This document shows positions 33,384 through 41,344 of a DNA stretch of 58,161 nucleotides, in pieces. Made by a program: the position numbers and the translations under genes. The DNA is taken from NCBI GenBank assembly GCA_019694735.1, contig JAIBBJ010000074.1, positions 1-58,161 on the forward strand, written 5' to 3'. This DNA is from Gemmatimonadaceae bacterium. GTDB lineage: Bacteria > Gemmatimonadota > Gemmatimonadetes > Gemmatimonadales > Gemmatimonadaceae. Numbering within the stretch: position 1 is the stretch's first letter; the number at the start of each line of letters is the position of its first letter. Below the pieces are notes generated by a model, which ran no database searches, was not told the DNA's origin, and saw only the letters and a list, made by a program, of their open reading frames with translations.

Positions 33384-33414
33384 GAAGGGGCGCCCCGAGA
33401 GCGGGCGCCCCTTC
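33384..33414. terminator. Bidirectional terminator between the GNAT and Spy-like genes
   Basis: A perfect 12-bp stem (33384-33395 with 33403-33414) has a seven-base loop. It follows the GNAT stop by two bases and precedes the end of the convergent Spy-like gene. On the minus strand it is followed by a T-rich TTCGTTC. Confidence 0.75.
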
Positions 33415-33433
33415 CTGCCGGACGTTCGGATGG

Positions 33434-33850
33434 TCAGCGCGGCGGGCGCTGGCCGCCCCCCGGAGGACCGCCCCCGCCCGGGCCGCGCTGCGGCATCGCG
33501 GCGAGGTTCTTGTCGAACTGCGTCTGCTGCTCCGGCGTCAGGACGGCGCGGATCGCATCGTTCTGCTTCTTGCGCGCGTCCATCATCTTCTCGCGCGCGG
33601 CCGGGTCCTGCATCCCGCCGCCGGCCTGCATCAGCTCGCGCATCGCGGCGCGTCCGGCCGTCTGGATGCTGTCGATCTTCGCCTTCTGCGCATCGGTGAG
33701 CGTGATGTCCTTGAAGAGCATCTCGTTCTGCCGCTGCATCCCGCCCTGCCCACCGCCCGGGCCCATCGCGCCGCCCTGGCCGCCCTGCGCCTGCGCCGTG
33801 GTCGCCACGAGCACCAGCATGCCGGCCGCCAGGATCCGCATCGCCTTCAT
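33434..33850 (-). CDS. Spy/CpxP-like periplasmic protein with LTxxQ motifs
   Basis: 138-residue exported helical protein. A signal peptide (MRILAAGMLVLVATTAQAQ) is followed by a Gly/Gln/Met-rich stretch, an ITLTDAQKAKIDSIQ motif, a Met-rich helix (MRELMQAGGGMQD, KMMDARKKQ), the second LTPEQQTQFD motif, and a Gly/Pro/Arg-rich tail. The two LTxxQ motifs mark the Spy/CpxP family, which acts as periplasmic chaperones or envelope-stress sensors; Met-rich versions may bind copper or other metals. A GGAGGG before the ATG on the minus strand serves as ribosome-binding site. It is a single-gene unit. Confidence 0.82.
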   Translation of the reverse strand: MKAMRILAAGMLVLVATTAQAQGGQGGAMGPGGGQGGMQRQNEMLFKDITLTDAQKAKIDSIQTAGRAAMRELMQAGGGMQDPAAREKMMDARKKQNDAIRAVLTPEQQTQFDKNLAAMPQRGPGGGGPPGGGQRPPR

Positions 33851-33939
33851 CGTTCCCTCCGAGGGTTGACTCGCCGGACGGCGGATGCCGCCCGTGCGTG
33901 TGATACCTACGACCGGCCCCCCGAGTTCGTTAGGGCCGC

Positions 33940-35412
33940 CTAGGGTCGGCCCGGACCGCCGGGTCGGCCGGGCCCCCGGCCGCGACCGCCCCGGCGGCGC
34001 GGGCCCCGGCCGCCGCCGCCCGCGGCCGTGCCCGCCGACCCTGGTCGGGAAGGGCCCGACGCGGCGCCGTGCGATGCGCCCGCGCCGCCGGGGGAGCCCG
34101 CCGCGCCCCTGGCGGGCCCGCCGCGCCCGGTGCCGCGCTTGGCCTGCCGATCCGCCTCCGCCTTGGCGTGCGCGTCACGCCGCTCCTGCTTCGCCTTGGC
34201 GCGGGCGCGCTCCTCCGCCTTCCGCGCCCGGATCGCCGCGATGCGCTCCGCGAGCGGGATCTCGAGCCGCTCCTGCGGCACGTGGCGGTAGTCGAAGCCG
34301 GGCAGGGTGCGGCGGTCGAGCTTGCGTCCGATCGCCTTCTCGATCGCGCGGAGGTCCCCCTCCTCCTCCGGACTCACGAGCGTGAACGCCTCGCCGGTCG
34401 CCTCGGCACGCGCGGTGCGGCCGACGCGGTGGATGTAGTCCTCGGGCAGGTGCGGCACGTCGAAGTTCACGACGTGCTCGAGGGCTTCGACGTCGATCCC
34501 GCGCGCGACGATGTCGGTCGCGACGAGCACCCGCACGCGCCCGGCCTTGAAGTCGGCGAGCGCCTCCGTCCGCTGGTTCTGGCTGCGATTGCCGTGGATC
34601 CTCGCATTCGGGATCCCCGCGTGCGTGAGCACGTCCGCGAGCCGGTTCGCGCGGTGCTTCGTGCGCGTGAAGCAGATGACGTTGCCCACCACGTCCTGCC
34701 GGAGCAGCGCGATGAACAGGTCGGCCTTGAGCGCCTCGCTCACGGGCCACAGCGCCTGCTCGATCCCATGGGCCGGCTTCGCGACGCGCTCGACGTTGAT
34801 CCGGACGGGGTCCTTCAGCAGTTCACGCGAGAGCTCGACGATCGGCTTCGGCATGGTCGCCGAGAAGAAGAGCGTCTGGCGCCGGGTCGGGAGCTGCGCG
34901 AGCACCCGCTTGATGTCGGGCAGGAACCCCATGTCGAGCATCCGGTCCGCCTCGTCGAGGACGAGGACCTCGAGGGCCCGGAAGTCGACGTAACGGCCCG
35001 GCTGCGAGAGATGGTCCAGCAGCCGCCCGGGCGTCGCGATGACCACGTCCACCTGCTGGCGGAAGGCCTGCTCCTGCGGGCCCATGCCGACGCCGCCGAA
35101 GATGGCGGCGCCCCGCAGCGACGTATGCCGCGCGAGATCGACGAGGTCGGCGTGCACCTGCGCCGCGAGCTCGCGCGTCGGTGCCAGCACGAGCGCGCGC
35201 GTCGCGCGCGTGGGCGCGTCGAGCAGCCGATGGAGCACTGGCAGCAGGAAGGCGGCGGTCTTGCCGCTCCCGGTCATCGCGCAGGCGAGGAGGTCGCGGC
35301 CGTCGCGCGCGGCGGGGATCGCATCGCGCTGGATGTCGGTGGGCTTGGGCCAACCGAGGTCCCGGACCGCGCGCAGCAGCGCGGGGTCCAGTCCGAGGGA
35401 TTCGAAGCTCAT
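33940..35412 (-). CDS. DEAD-box RNA helicase, RhlE-like
   Basis: 490-residue ATP-dependent RNA helicase. All the motifs are seen: Q motif PTDIQRDAI, motif I AMTGSGKT, Ia PTRELA, Ib TPGRL, II VLDEADRMLDMGF, III SATMP, then CFTRTKHRA (IV), RVLVATDIVARGID (V) and HRVGRTARA (VI). After residue about 375 the tail is highly basic: a Lys/Arg/Ala helical stretch (ERARAKAKQERRDAHAKAEADRQAK is its core region, about 405-430) followed by a Gly/Arg/Pro-rich run, typical of RhlE-type RNA-binding tails. Such helicases act in ribosome assembly and RNA decay. It is divergent from the Tat-exported protein gene. A TAGCTT element lies 13 bases before the ATG, so any leader is very short. Confidence 0.94.
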   Translation of the reverse strand: MSFESLGLDPALLRAVRDLGWPKPTDIQRDAIPAARDGRDLLACAMTGSGKTAAFLLPVLHRLLDAPTRATRALVLAPTRELAAQVHADLVDLARHTSLRGAAIFGGVGMGPQEQAFRQQVDVVIATPGRLLDHLSQPGRYVDFRALEVLVLDEADRMLDMGFLPDIKRVLAQLPTRRQTLFFSATMPKPIVELSRELLKDPVRINVERVAKPAHGIEQALWPVSEALKADLFIALLRQDVVGNVICFTRTKHRANRLADVLTHAGIPNARIHGNRSQNQRTEALADFKAGRVRVLVATDIVARGIDVEALEHVVNFDVPHLPEDYIHRVGRTARAEATGEAFTLVSPEEEGDLRAIEKAIGRKLDRRTLPGFDYRHVPQERLEIPLAERIAAIRARKAEERARAKAKQERRDAHAKAEADRQAKRGTGRGGPARGAAGSPGGAGASHGAASGPSRPGSAGTAAGGGGRGPRRRGGRGRGPGRPGGPGRP

Positions 35413-35511
35413 GATGGTTGCGCGAAAGCTAGCGGCGGGCGCATCGTCCCCACAGCCCGTCAGCCGCGCCGATGGCGCGTCGCCCCACCACCTCCGGAGG
35501 AGACTCGCCCG

Positions 35512-36144
35512 ATGGCCACCCCCCGCCGCTCCTTCCTCGGCCGCCTCGCCGCGCTCCTCGCCGTCGGCGGCACGCCCGCGACGCTCGCCGCCGCCACCGC
35601 CGACGCCGCCGAGGCCGGGCGCTGGCCCGACGAGACCTGGCTCGAGCTCATCGCGAACCGCGAGCACCGGATCATCATCGAGACCGGCGTCATCAGTGAC
35701 GCGCTCGCCCTCCGGCGGGGCCTCAACTTCCTCGACGTCCTCAACCAGGACTACCAGGTCCCCGACGGCCGCGCCGGCCTCGCGATCGGCGTCCACAGCC
35801 CCGCGCTCGCCTTCGTGCTCAACGACGCGATGTGGGCGAAGTACGAGCTCGGGCGCCGCTGGGGCGTCAACGGGCCGCAGGGGGCGCCAGCCACGGCCAA
35901 CCCGTGGAAGACCGGCGCGCCGTTCTCGCTTGAGGCCCTCGGCCGGCGTGGGGCCGTCTTCCTCGCCTGCAATCGGGCCCTGCGGCGCATCTCCGGCGAG
36001 TTCGCGGGCCCCGGTGGCAACGCGACGGCGGTGCACCAGGAACTCGTCGCGAACCTGCTCCCCGAGGCGCGTGCCGTCCCGGCGATGGTCGTGGCCCTCA
36101 GCCGGGCCCAGGCGCGCGGCATCCCGTACATGGCCGTCGCCTGA
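35512..36144 (+). CDS. Tat-exported protein, DsrE/F-like fold suspected
   Basis: 210-residue protein with a twin-arginine signal (TPRRSFLGRLAALLAVGG, cleavage near residue 34), so it is exported folded. The mature part has no recognised domain by strict motif, but strands such as LAIGVHSPALAFVLND and the end VPAMVVALSRAQARGIPYMAVA recall DsrE/F-type proteins, where a conserved segment near the C-terminus reads VAL.RAQ..G. One conserved-looking Cys lies in GAVFLACNRAL. GGAGGAG precedes the ATG at 35512 as ribosome-binding site. It converges on the exporter locus across a strong terminator. The function is unknown; a small redox or sulfur-carrier role is possible but unproven. Confidence 0.75.
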   Translation: MATPRRSFLGRLAALLAVGGTPATLAAATADAAEAGRWPDETWLELIANREHRIIIETGVISDALALRRGLNFLDVLNQDYQVPDGRAGLAIGVHSPALAFVLNDAMWAKYELGRRWGVNGPQGAPATANPWKTGAPFSLEALGRRGAVFLACNRALRRISGEFAGPGGNATAVHQELVANLLPEARAVPAMVVALSRAQARGIPYMAVA

Positions 36145-36166
36145 GTCGGGCGACCGGGCGGTGCCG

Positions 36167-36195
36167 GGGGGCGCGGCGCGCGGCGCCGCGCCCCC
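36167..36195. terminator. Bidirectional terminator between the Tat protein gene and permease B3
   Basis: A perfect 13-bp stem (36167-36179 with 36183-36195) has a GCG loop. Its right arm touches the B3 stop codon, so it can end the exporter transcript from the right and the Tat-protein transcript from the left. Confidence 0.7.
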
Positions 36196-37457
36196 TATTC
36201 GTACCGGAGCGCCTCGATCGGGTCGAGTCGCGCCGCCCGGCGGGCCGGTAGCACGCCGAACACGATGCCGATCCCGACGCTCACGGCGACCGCGACGAGC
36301 GTGAAGGCGATCGGCGGCGTCGCACTGATCCCCATCAGGCGCGTCACGAGCTGGCCGGCGCCGAGGCCGATGACGATCCCGATCGCCCCGCCGATGCCGG
36401 TGAGCGTCGCCGCCTCGATCAGGAACTGCACCGCGATGTCCCCGCGCGTCGCGCCGAGCGCCTTGCGGATCCCGATCTCGCGCGTCCGGTCCGTGACCGA
36501 CACCATCATGATCGCCATCACGCCGATCCCGCCGACGAGGAGCGCCACGGAGGCGAGGACGAGCATCACGATGAAGAAGACGCTCGTCAGCTGGTTGAAG
36601 ATCTCGAGGATCTGGTCCTGCGTGACGAGGTCGAACGAGTTCTTCTGCGACGGGCGCAGTTGCCGCCGCTCGCGCAGGGCGATCGTGACGGCCTCCTGCG
36701 CCGCCTGCACGGTGACCCCCGTCCGCGGCTTCACGGGGATCCAGAGCGCATTGTTCCGGTCGATGTCGAACTGGGCGTCGAGGAGCCGGTACGGCACGAT
36801 CGCGCCGGTCTCCGAGCCCTGCGGCGCGAAGATGTTCTCCGGCGGCTGGTAGAGCCCGATCACCTCGACCGGTCGCGCCCCCACCTGCATCACCTTGCCG
36901 ATCGGGTCCAGGCGGCCGAAGAGCTGGCGGGCCATCGCATCGTTCACCACGATGACCGCCGCCCCGCCGACCACCTCGGCGCGGGTGAACCAGCGGCCGG
37001 CCGTGAGCTCGCCCCCCTGGATCTCGGGGAAGCCCGCGTCGGCGCCGAAGATCGCCGTCGGCTGCGTGCGCTCCCCCTGGTAGGAGAGGCGCTGCAGCAC
37101 CTGGCCCCAGAGGGCGGCGTATCGGGTCTCCGGCAGGCGCCGGATCAGCGCCGCCTCCTCCTCCGACAGGTCCGGCCGGATGCGGATCCACGCCGGCGGG
37201 TCGCGCGGGTTCACCGGCGTGCTCGAGTACGCCTTCAGCACGTAGAAGGTCGTCGGGCCCGCGATCTCGACCGTGCGGATGATCTGCGACCGCAGCCCGT
37301 CGACGAGGGAGGCCATCGTCATCACCGTCGCGACCCCGATCACCACCCCGAGGATCGTGAGCGCCGACCGCAGCTTCGACACGCGCAGCGTATCCATCGC
37401 GATGCGGAGGTTCTCGCGGTACTGGTCGAGGCCGGGGACGCGAAGGCCCACGGTCAC
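36195..37457 (-). CDS. MacB/FtsX-type ABC permease B3
   Basis: 420-residue permease without ATPase domain: TM1 near residue 25-50 (LRSALTILGVVIGVATVMTMASLV), a large periplasmic domain (about 55-275), then TM2-4 with VGGIGVMAIMMVSVTDRTREIGIRKALGATRGDIAVQFLIEAATLTG and the ending RLDPIEALRYE. These signatures place it in subfamily B with B1 (41345-42601) and B2 (38780-40051). Unlike them it lacks the paired cysteines in the first periplasmic stretch. The GTG start at 37457 shares GTGA with the stop of A3; a second GTG at 37451 is possible. It is the last gene of the exporter locus and presumably pairs with A3. Confidence 0.9.
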   Translation of the reverse strand: MTVGLRVPGLDQYRENLRIAMDTLRVSKLRSALTILGVVIGVATVMTMASLVDGLRSQIIRTVEIAGPTTFYVLKAYSSTPVNPRDPPAWIRIRPDLSEEEAALIRRLPETRYAALWGQVLQRLSYQGERTQPTAIFGADAGFPEIQGGELTAGRWFTRAEVVGGAAVIVVNDAMARQLFGRLDPIGKVMQVGARPVEVIGLYQPPENIFAPQGSETGAIVPYRLLDAQFDIDRNNALWIPVKPRTGVTVQAAQEAVTIALRERRQLRPSQKNSFDLVTQDQILEIFNQLTSVFFIVMLVLASVALLVGGIGVMAIMMVSVTDRTREIGIRKALGATRGDIAVQFLIEAATLTGIGGAIGIVIGLGAGQLVTRLMGISATPPIAFTLVAVAVSVGIGIVFGVLPARRAARLDPIEALRYE

Positions 37458-38695
37458 TCCGCCCGCATCGCGGTGATGGGATCGAGCCGCGCCGCGCGGC
37501 GCGCCGGATAGACGCCGAAGATCACGCCGATCCCCGCGCCCAGGGCGAGCGCCAGGGCCACGGACCACCAGGTGATGCGCGCCGGCAGCGGGGACAGCGC
37601 GGCGATCGTGAACGCGAAGAGCCAGCCGCTCAGGACGCCGAGCAGCCCGCCGAGCGCCGACAGCATGATGGTCTCGGCGAGGAACTGCCGCTCGATGTCC
37701 CGTGAGCGCGCCCCGACCGCCTTGCGGATCCCGATCTCGCGGGTGCGCTCGTTCACGGCCATCAGCATGATGTTCATGATCACGATGCCGCCCACCACGA
37801 CGCCGATCGCGACCACGGCGGGGATCACGGCGAACAGCACCGCGGTGAGCTGCTTCCAGAAGTTCACGAGCGCGTCCGCGGTCTCGATCGAGAAGTCGTT
37901 GACCTCGGTGGGCCGGAGTCCGTGCGCGACGCGCATCGCCTCCTCGGCCCGTGCCATGCCCGCCTGGATGTTCGCGGTGTCGGCGAGCTTCACGGAGACG
38001 GTCGTCGTGAGCCGCCGGCCGTAGCGCATCTCGAACCGGCTGATCGGCATCAGCACGTAGGCGTCGAACGACTGCCCGAGCACCCGCCCCTTCGTCTCGT
38101 TCACGCCGATGACCGTCATCCGCTCCCCGGCGACGCGCACCTCCTGCCCCACCGGATCCACGGTGCCGAAGAGCTTGTCCGCGAGTTCCTGGCCGATCAC
38201 GACCACGGGCATCCGCTGCGACACGTCCACATCCGAGAGCGGTCGCCCCTTGGCGACCCGGTAGTCCTGCACCACCTGGAATTCCGGGGTGATCCCGAAC
38301 ACCATGATCGAGCCGACGCTGTTGCCCCGCCAGAACACCTCGGTCATCGGCGTCGGCCAGCCGCTCTGCCGGGACACCGCGACCGCCTCGGGGAACGTCG
38401 CCCGCACCGTCGCCGCGTCGGCCTCGGAGACCCGCGGCCTGCGGCGGATCCGTTGCATCAGGTCGTCGTCGATCATCCCCACCTGGATGGGCGAACGGCG
38501 CACCTGGAAGGTGTTGGAGCCCACCATCGCGTCGGCGATGTTCTCCTTCACGTACGCGTTCATCCCCTGGATGATCGCGACCACGGCGACGAGGAACGCG
38601 ACCGAGACGATGATCCCGAGCAGCGTGAAGAAGCTCCGCAGCGGATTGCCGCGGATCTGCGCGAAGGCGAGGCCGAGGACGTCGGAGGAGCGCAC
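37454..38695 (-). CDS. MacB/FtsX-type ABC permease A3
   Basis: 413-residue permease with one N-terminal membrane helix (SFFTLLGIIVSVAFLVAVVAII), a periplasmic MacB-like domain carrying RRRPRVSEADA and FWRGNSVGSI, and the C-terminal three helices with VGGIVIMNIMLMAVNERTREIGIRKAVGARSRDIERQFLAE and the ending RLDPITAMRAE. The MNIMLMAVNERTREIGIRKAVGA pattern and the RRPR motif link it to A1 and A2, though it is the most diverged. GTG start at 38695. A TAGTTT element nine bases upstream and a hairpin before it suggest that A3-B3 forms its own transcription unit. B3 overlaps it by four bases. Confidence 0.9.
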   Translation of the reverse strand: MRSSDVLGLAFAQIRGNPLRSFFTLLGIIVSVAFLVAVVAIIQGMNAYVKENIADAMVGSNTFQVRRSPIQVGMIDDDLMQRIRRRPRVSEADAATVRATFPEAVAVSRQSGWPTPMTEVFWRGNSVGSIMVFGITPEFQVVQDYRVAKGRPLSDVDVSQRMPVVVIGQELADKLFGTVDPVGQEVRVAGERMTVIGVNETKGRVLGQSFDAYVLMPISRFEMRYGRRLTTTVSVKLADTANIQAGMARAEEAMRVAHGLRPTEVNDFSIETADALVNFWKQLTAVLFAVIPAVVAIGVVVGGIVIMNIMLMAVNERTREIGIRKAVGARSRDIERQFLAETIMLSALGGLLGVLSGWLFAFTIAALSPLPARITWWSVALALALGAGIGVIFGVYPARRAARLDPITAMRAE

Positions 38696-38704
38696 GGTAC
38701 CCGG

Positions 38705-38710
38705 AAACTA
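38705..38710 (-). promoter_or_regulatory. -10-like element before permease A3
   Basis: TAGTTT on the minus strand lies nine bases before the A3 GTG, giving a leader of only two or three bases. It directly follows the hairpin at 38713-38737, so the same T-rich stretch could serve as the terminator tail of the upstream unit. Confidence 0.4.
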
Positions 38711-38712
38711 AG

Positions 38713-38737
38713 CGGGCGCGGCCATCGGCCGCGCCCG
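38713..38737 (-). terminator. Hairpin after permease B2
   Basis: CGGGCGCGGCC (38713-38723) pairs perfectly with GGCCGCGCCCG (38727-38737) around a three-base loop, 42 bp past the B2 stop. On the minus strand CTTAGTTT follows after the stem. It separates the first four permease genes from A3-B3. Confidence 0.6.
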
Positions 38738-38779
38738 TCCCGCGCCTGACCCCGCGTCGGGCTGTCCCCGACCGGCCGG

Positions 38780-40051
38780 CTACTCGTGCCGGAGGGCCTC
38801 CACCGGGTCGAGTTTCGACGCACGGGTCGCCGGGAGCATCCCGAAGAGGATGCCGGTGAAGGCCGCAGCCCCGATGGAGAGGAACACCGCCGACAGCGGG
38901 ACCGAGGCCGGCACCGACGGGAAGGCCGAGCGGATCCCGAGGGCGGCGAGGGCGCCGAACGAGAGGCCGATCAGCGCGCCGAGCGACGTGAGGGTCGAGG
39001 CCTCGACCAGGAACTGCCACAGGATGGTCGCGCGTGTCGCACCCAGCGCCTTGCGCACGCCGATCTCGCGGGTCCGCTCGGTGACGGAGATCATCATGAT
39101 CGCGACCACGCCGACGCCGCCGACGAGGAGCCCGACCGCCGAGAGGGCCAGGCCGACCATGAAGATCGCACCGAAGAGCTGGTCGAAGACCTCCATCATC
39201 TTGTCCTGGCCGACCAGGAAGAAGGAGTTCGGCTGGCTCGGGCGGAGCCCCCGCATGCCGCGCAGCGTCGCGGTGACGGCGTCCATCGCCGCGTCGCGCG
39301 ACACCTCGGCCCGGGGCTTCACCATCAACATCAGCCCGCGGCGCCAGACGTCCAGCCGGCGCCAGGCGGTCATCATGGGGATGATGAGCCGGGGGGTGTC
39401 CGGCCCACGGCCGTCGAGCGACTTGAGGAAGCCGGCCTTGGTCTCGAACACCCCGATGACCGTGAACCGCGTGCCGTCGAGGTCGATCTCCTTTCCGAGC
39501 GGGTCGGAATCGCCGAAGAGCTCGCCCGCGAGCTTGCGGTTGACGATCGCGACGGTCGCTGCCGCGTCGTGCTCGGTCTCGGTGAACGTCCGCCCCGGCG
39601 CGATGTCCGCCTGGTCGGTGTTGATCCACTCGGTGCTCTGCGCGTCGTAGCCGACGTTCTTCACGATCCGGTCGCGGTAGGTCAATGTCGCGCCGCCTCC
39701 GGGGAGCCAGGCCATCGCCTGGTCGACCTCGGGGAGCCGCTGGATCGCGCGCCATTCGGCCAGCGACACGCCCGGGAACCGGCGTTCCGGGCAGTTGTCC
39801 GTGGTCGGATTGCACGCGTTGAAGCCCGGGTTGCGCCGCCGCACCTGGAAGGTCGCGGTGCCGAACTCGTCCATGTCCTTCTGGAACGACTGGCGGATGC
39901 CGTGCACCGTGGCGCCCATCGCCACGACGACGAAGACGCCGACGGCGACCCCCATGATGGTGAGGGCCGCGCGCACCTTGTTCGCGCGGATCGCGTCGAG
40001 GGCGATCCACACCCCCTCGAAGGCCTGCAGCACCTGGTCACGGGCGCGCAT
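38780..40051 (-). CDS. MacB/FtsX-type ABC permease B2
   Basis: 423-residue stand-alone permease of subfamily B. TM1 has VRAALTIMGVAVGVFVVVAMGATVHGI; the periplasmic domain opens with the cysteine pair NACNPTTDNCPE (about residues 77-85) and contains the FGDSDPLGKEIDLDG and MRGLRPSQPNSF segments shared with B1; the end has VGGVGVVAIMMISVTERTREIGVRKALGATRATILWQFLVEASTLTS and KLDPVEALRHE. The ATG at 40051 matches the N-terminus of B1 by alignment by eye; a longer open frame upstream lies antisense of the A2 gene region and is rejected. It starts two bases after the A2 stop, so the two are coupled. Confidence 0.92.
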   Translation of the reverse strand: MRARDQVLQAFEGVWIALDAIRANKVRAALTIMGVAVGVFVVVAMGATVHGIRQSFQKDMDEFGTATFQVRRRNPGFNACNPTTDNCPERRFPGVSLAEWRAIQRLPEVDQAMAWLPGGGATLTYRDRIVKNVGYDAQSTEWINTDQADIAPGRTFTETEHDAAATVAIVNRKLAGELFGDSDPLGKEIDLDGTRFTVIGVFETKAGFLKSLDGRGPDTPRLIIPMMTAWRRLDVWRRGLMLMVKPRAEVSRDAAMDAVTATLRGMRGLRPSQPNSFFLVGQDKMMEVFDQLFGAIFMVGLALSAVGLLVGGVGVVAIMMISVTERTREIGVRKALGATRATILWQFLVEASTLTSLGALIGLSFGALAALGIRSAFPSVPASVPLSAVFLSIGAAAFTGILFGMLPATRASKLDPVEALRHE

Positions 40052-40053
40052 CG

Positions 40054-41292
40054 CTATTCCTGCCGCAGGGCGGCGATGGGGTCGAGGCGGGACGCCCGTG
40101 ACGCCGGGTAGATCCCCGCGACGATGCCGACGCTCGCCCCGATCAGCAGCGCGCCGAGCAGCCAGGGGACCGAGACCGAGGCCGGCAGCGGCGTGAGCGC
40201 CGCGATGACCTTCGCCAGGCCGACGCCGAGCCCGGCGCCGATCGCTGCGCCGAGCATCGAGAGCGTCGCCGCCTCGACCAGGAACTGCGAGATGATGTCT
40301 CGGCGCCGGGCCCCCAGCGCCTTGCGGACGCCGATCTCGCGGGTCCGCTCGGCCACCGCGACCAGCATGATGTTCATGATGACGATCGCCCCGACCACGA
40401 GCCCGATCGCCGGCAGGGCGGCGCCGAACACGATCAGCTTGCCCTTGAGCTCGTCGAAGAACCCGAGCGCGGCGTCCGAGGTCTCGAGGGCGAAATCGTC
40501 CCCCTCGCCGGCCCGGAGTCGGCGGAAGCCGCGCAGGGCCTCGCGCACCGTCTCCATCCCGTCGTCGAGGATCTCCCGCGTCGCGGCCTGCACCGTGATC
40601 CGGCCGATGTCGCCACGGGGGCGGATCGCCCGCGACATGGGGGAGGTCCACGGCGCGATCGCCATCCGGTCCATCGAGAAGCCGAACACGGAGCCCTGCT
40701 CCTCGATGACACCGATCACGCGGTACGGCTGGCCGGCGACGCGCAACTCGCGCCCCACGGGGTCGAGCCCCGGCCAGTAGTACTCCGCCACCTCGGACCC
40801 CACGACGACCACCTTCGCACCGCTCGAGACCTCCTGGGGCGTGAACGCGCGCCCGGAGGTGATCCCGAACTTCTTGATGTCGAAGTAGCTGGCGTCGGTC
40901 GCGATCGCCTGCACCGACCGCGGCCGCACTCCCGGCACGACGGCGGGGATGAAGGTCTCGTTCACGATCGCGGTCCGGAACTGCGGGCCGAGCACCTCCT
41001 GGATCAGCTCGGCCTCCGGCTTGAAGATCCGCGGGCGGCGCAGGTACGCGCGCCACTCGTCGTCCGACTCGTTCGGCGTGAAGTTCGGGAAGCGCCGGAC
41101 GTCGAACGTGTTCACGCCGATGATCTTGGCCGCGAAGTCGTTCTCGACGTAGTCGCTCATCCCCTCGACGATCGAGACGACGGCGATGAGGAACATCACG
41201 CCGATCATGACGCCGATCAGCGTGAAGAAGCTCTTGAGCTTCTGCACGCGGATGGTCTGCAGGGCGAGGCGGACGGCTTCGAGGAACGGCAC
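40054..41292 (-). CDS. MacB/FtsX-type ABC permease A2
   Basis: 412-residue stand-alone permease of subfamily A. It begins VPFLEAVRLALQTIRVQKLKSFFTLIGVMIGVMFL, nearly the same as A1 (MPLIEAVRLALQTLRVQKLKSFFTL). The GTG at 41292 is chosen because it aligns with the A1 start; an ATG at 41331 would add 13 Pro/Arg-rich residues. The periplasmic domain has YLRRPRIFKPEAE and VEEQGSVFGFSMDRM-like segments shared with A1 (VIGITESRGSAFGISFD). The C-terminus has VGAIVIMNIMLVAVAERTREIGVRKALGARRRDIISQFLVEAATLS and RLDPIAALRQE. It lies between B1 and B2. Confidence 0.92.
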   Translation of the reverse strand: MPFLEAVRLALQTIRVQKLKSFFTLIGVMIGVMFLIAVVSIVEGMSDYVENDFAAKIIGVNTFDVRRFPNFTPNESDDEWRAYLRRPRIFKPEAELIQEVLGPQFRTAIVNETFIPAVVPGVRPRSVQAIATDASYFDIKKFGITSGRAFTPQEVSSGAKVVVVGSEVAEYYWPGLDPVGRELRVAGQPYRVIGVIEEQGSVFGFSMDRMAIAPWTSPMSRAIRPRGDIGRITVQAATREILDDGMETVREALRGFRRLRAGEGDDFALETSDAALGFFDELKGKLIVFGAALPAIGLVVGAIVIMNIMLVAVAERTREIGVRKALGARRRDIISQFLVEAATLSMLGAAIGAGLGVGLAKVIAALTPLPASVSVPWLLGALLIGASVGIVAGIYPASRASRLDPIAALRQE

Positions 41293-41344
41293 GGGAGGGG
41301 GACGGAGGGAGGGGCGCAGGCCCGGGATCAACGCACGGGCGCCG

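Noticed and set aside
36195-40010. A single 1271-residue minus-strand protein spanning three permease genes
   Set aside because: Only residues from about 37457 down match a permease; the upstream part is an out-of-frame reading of A3 and B2, which have their own full frames with clear motifs.
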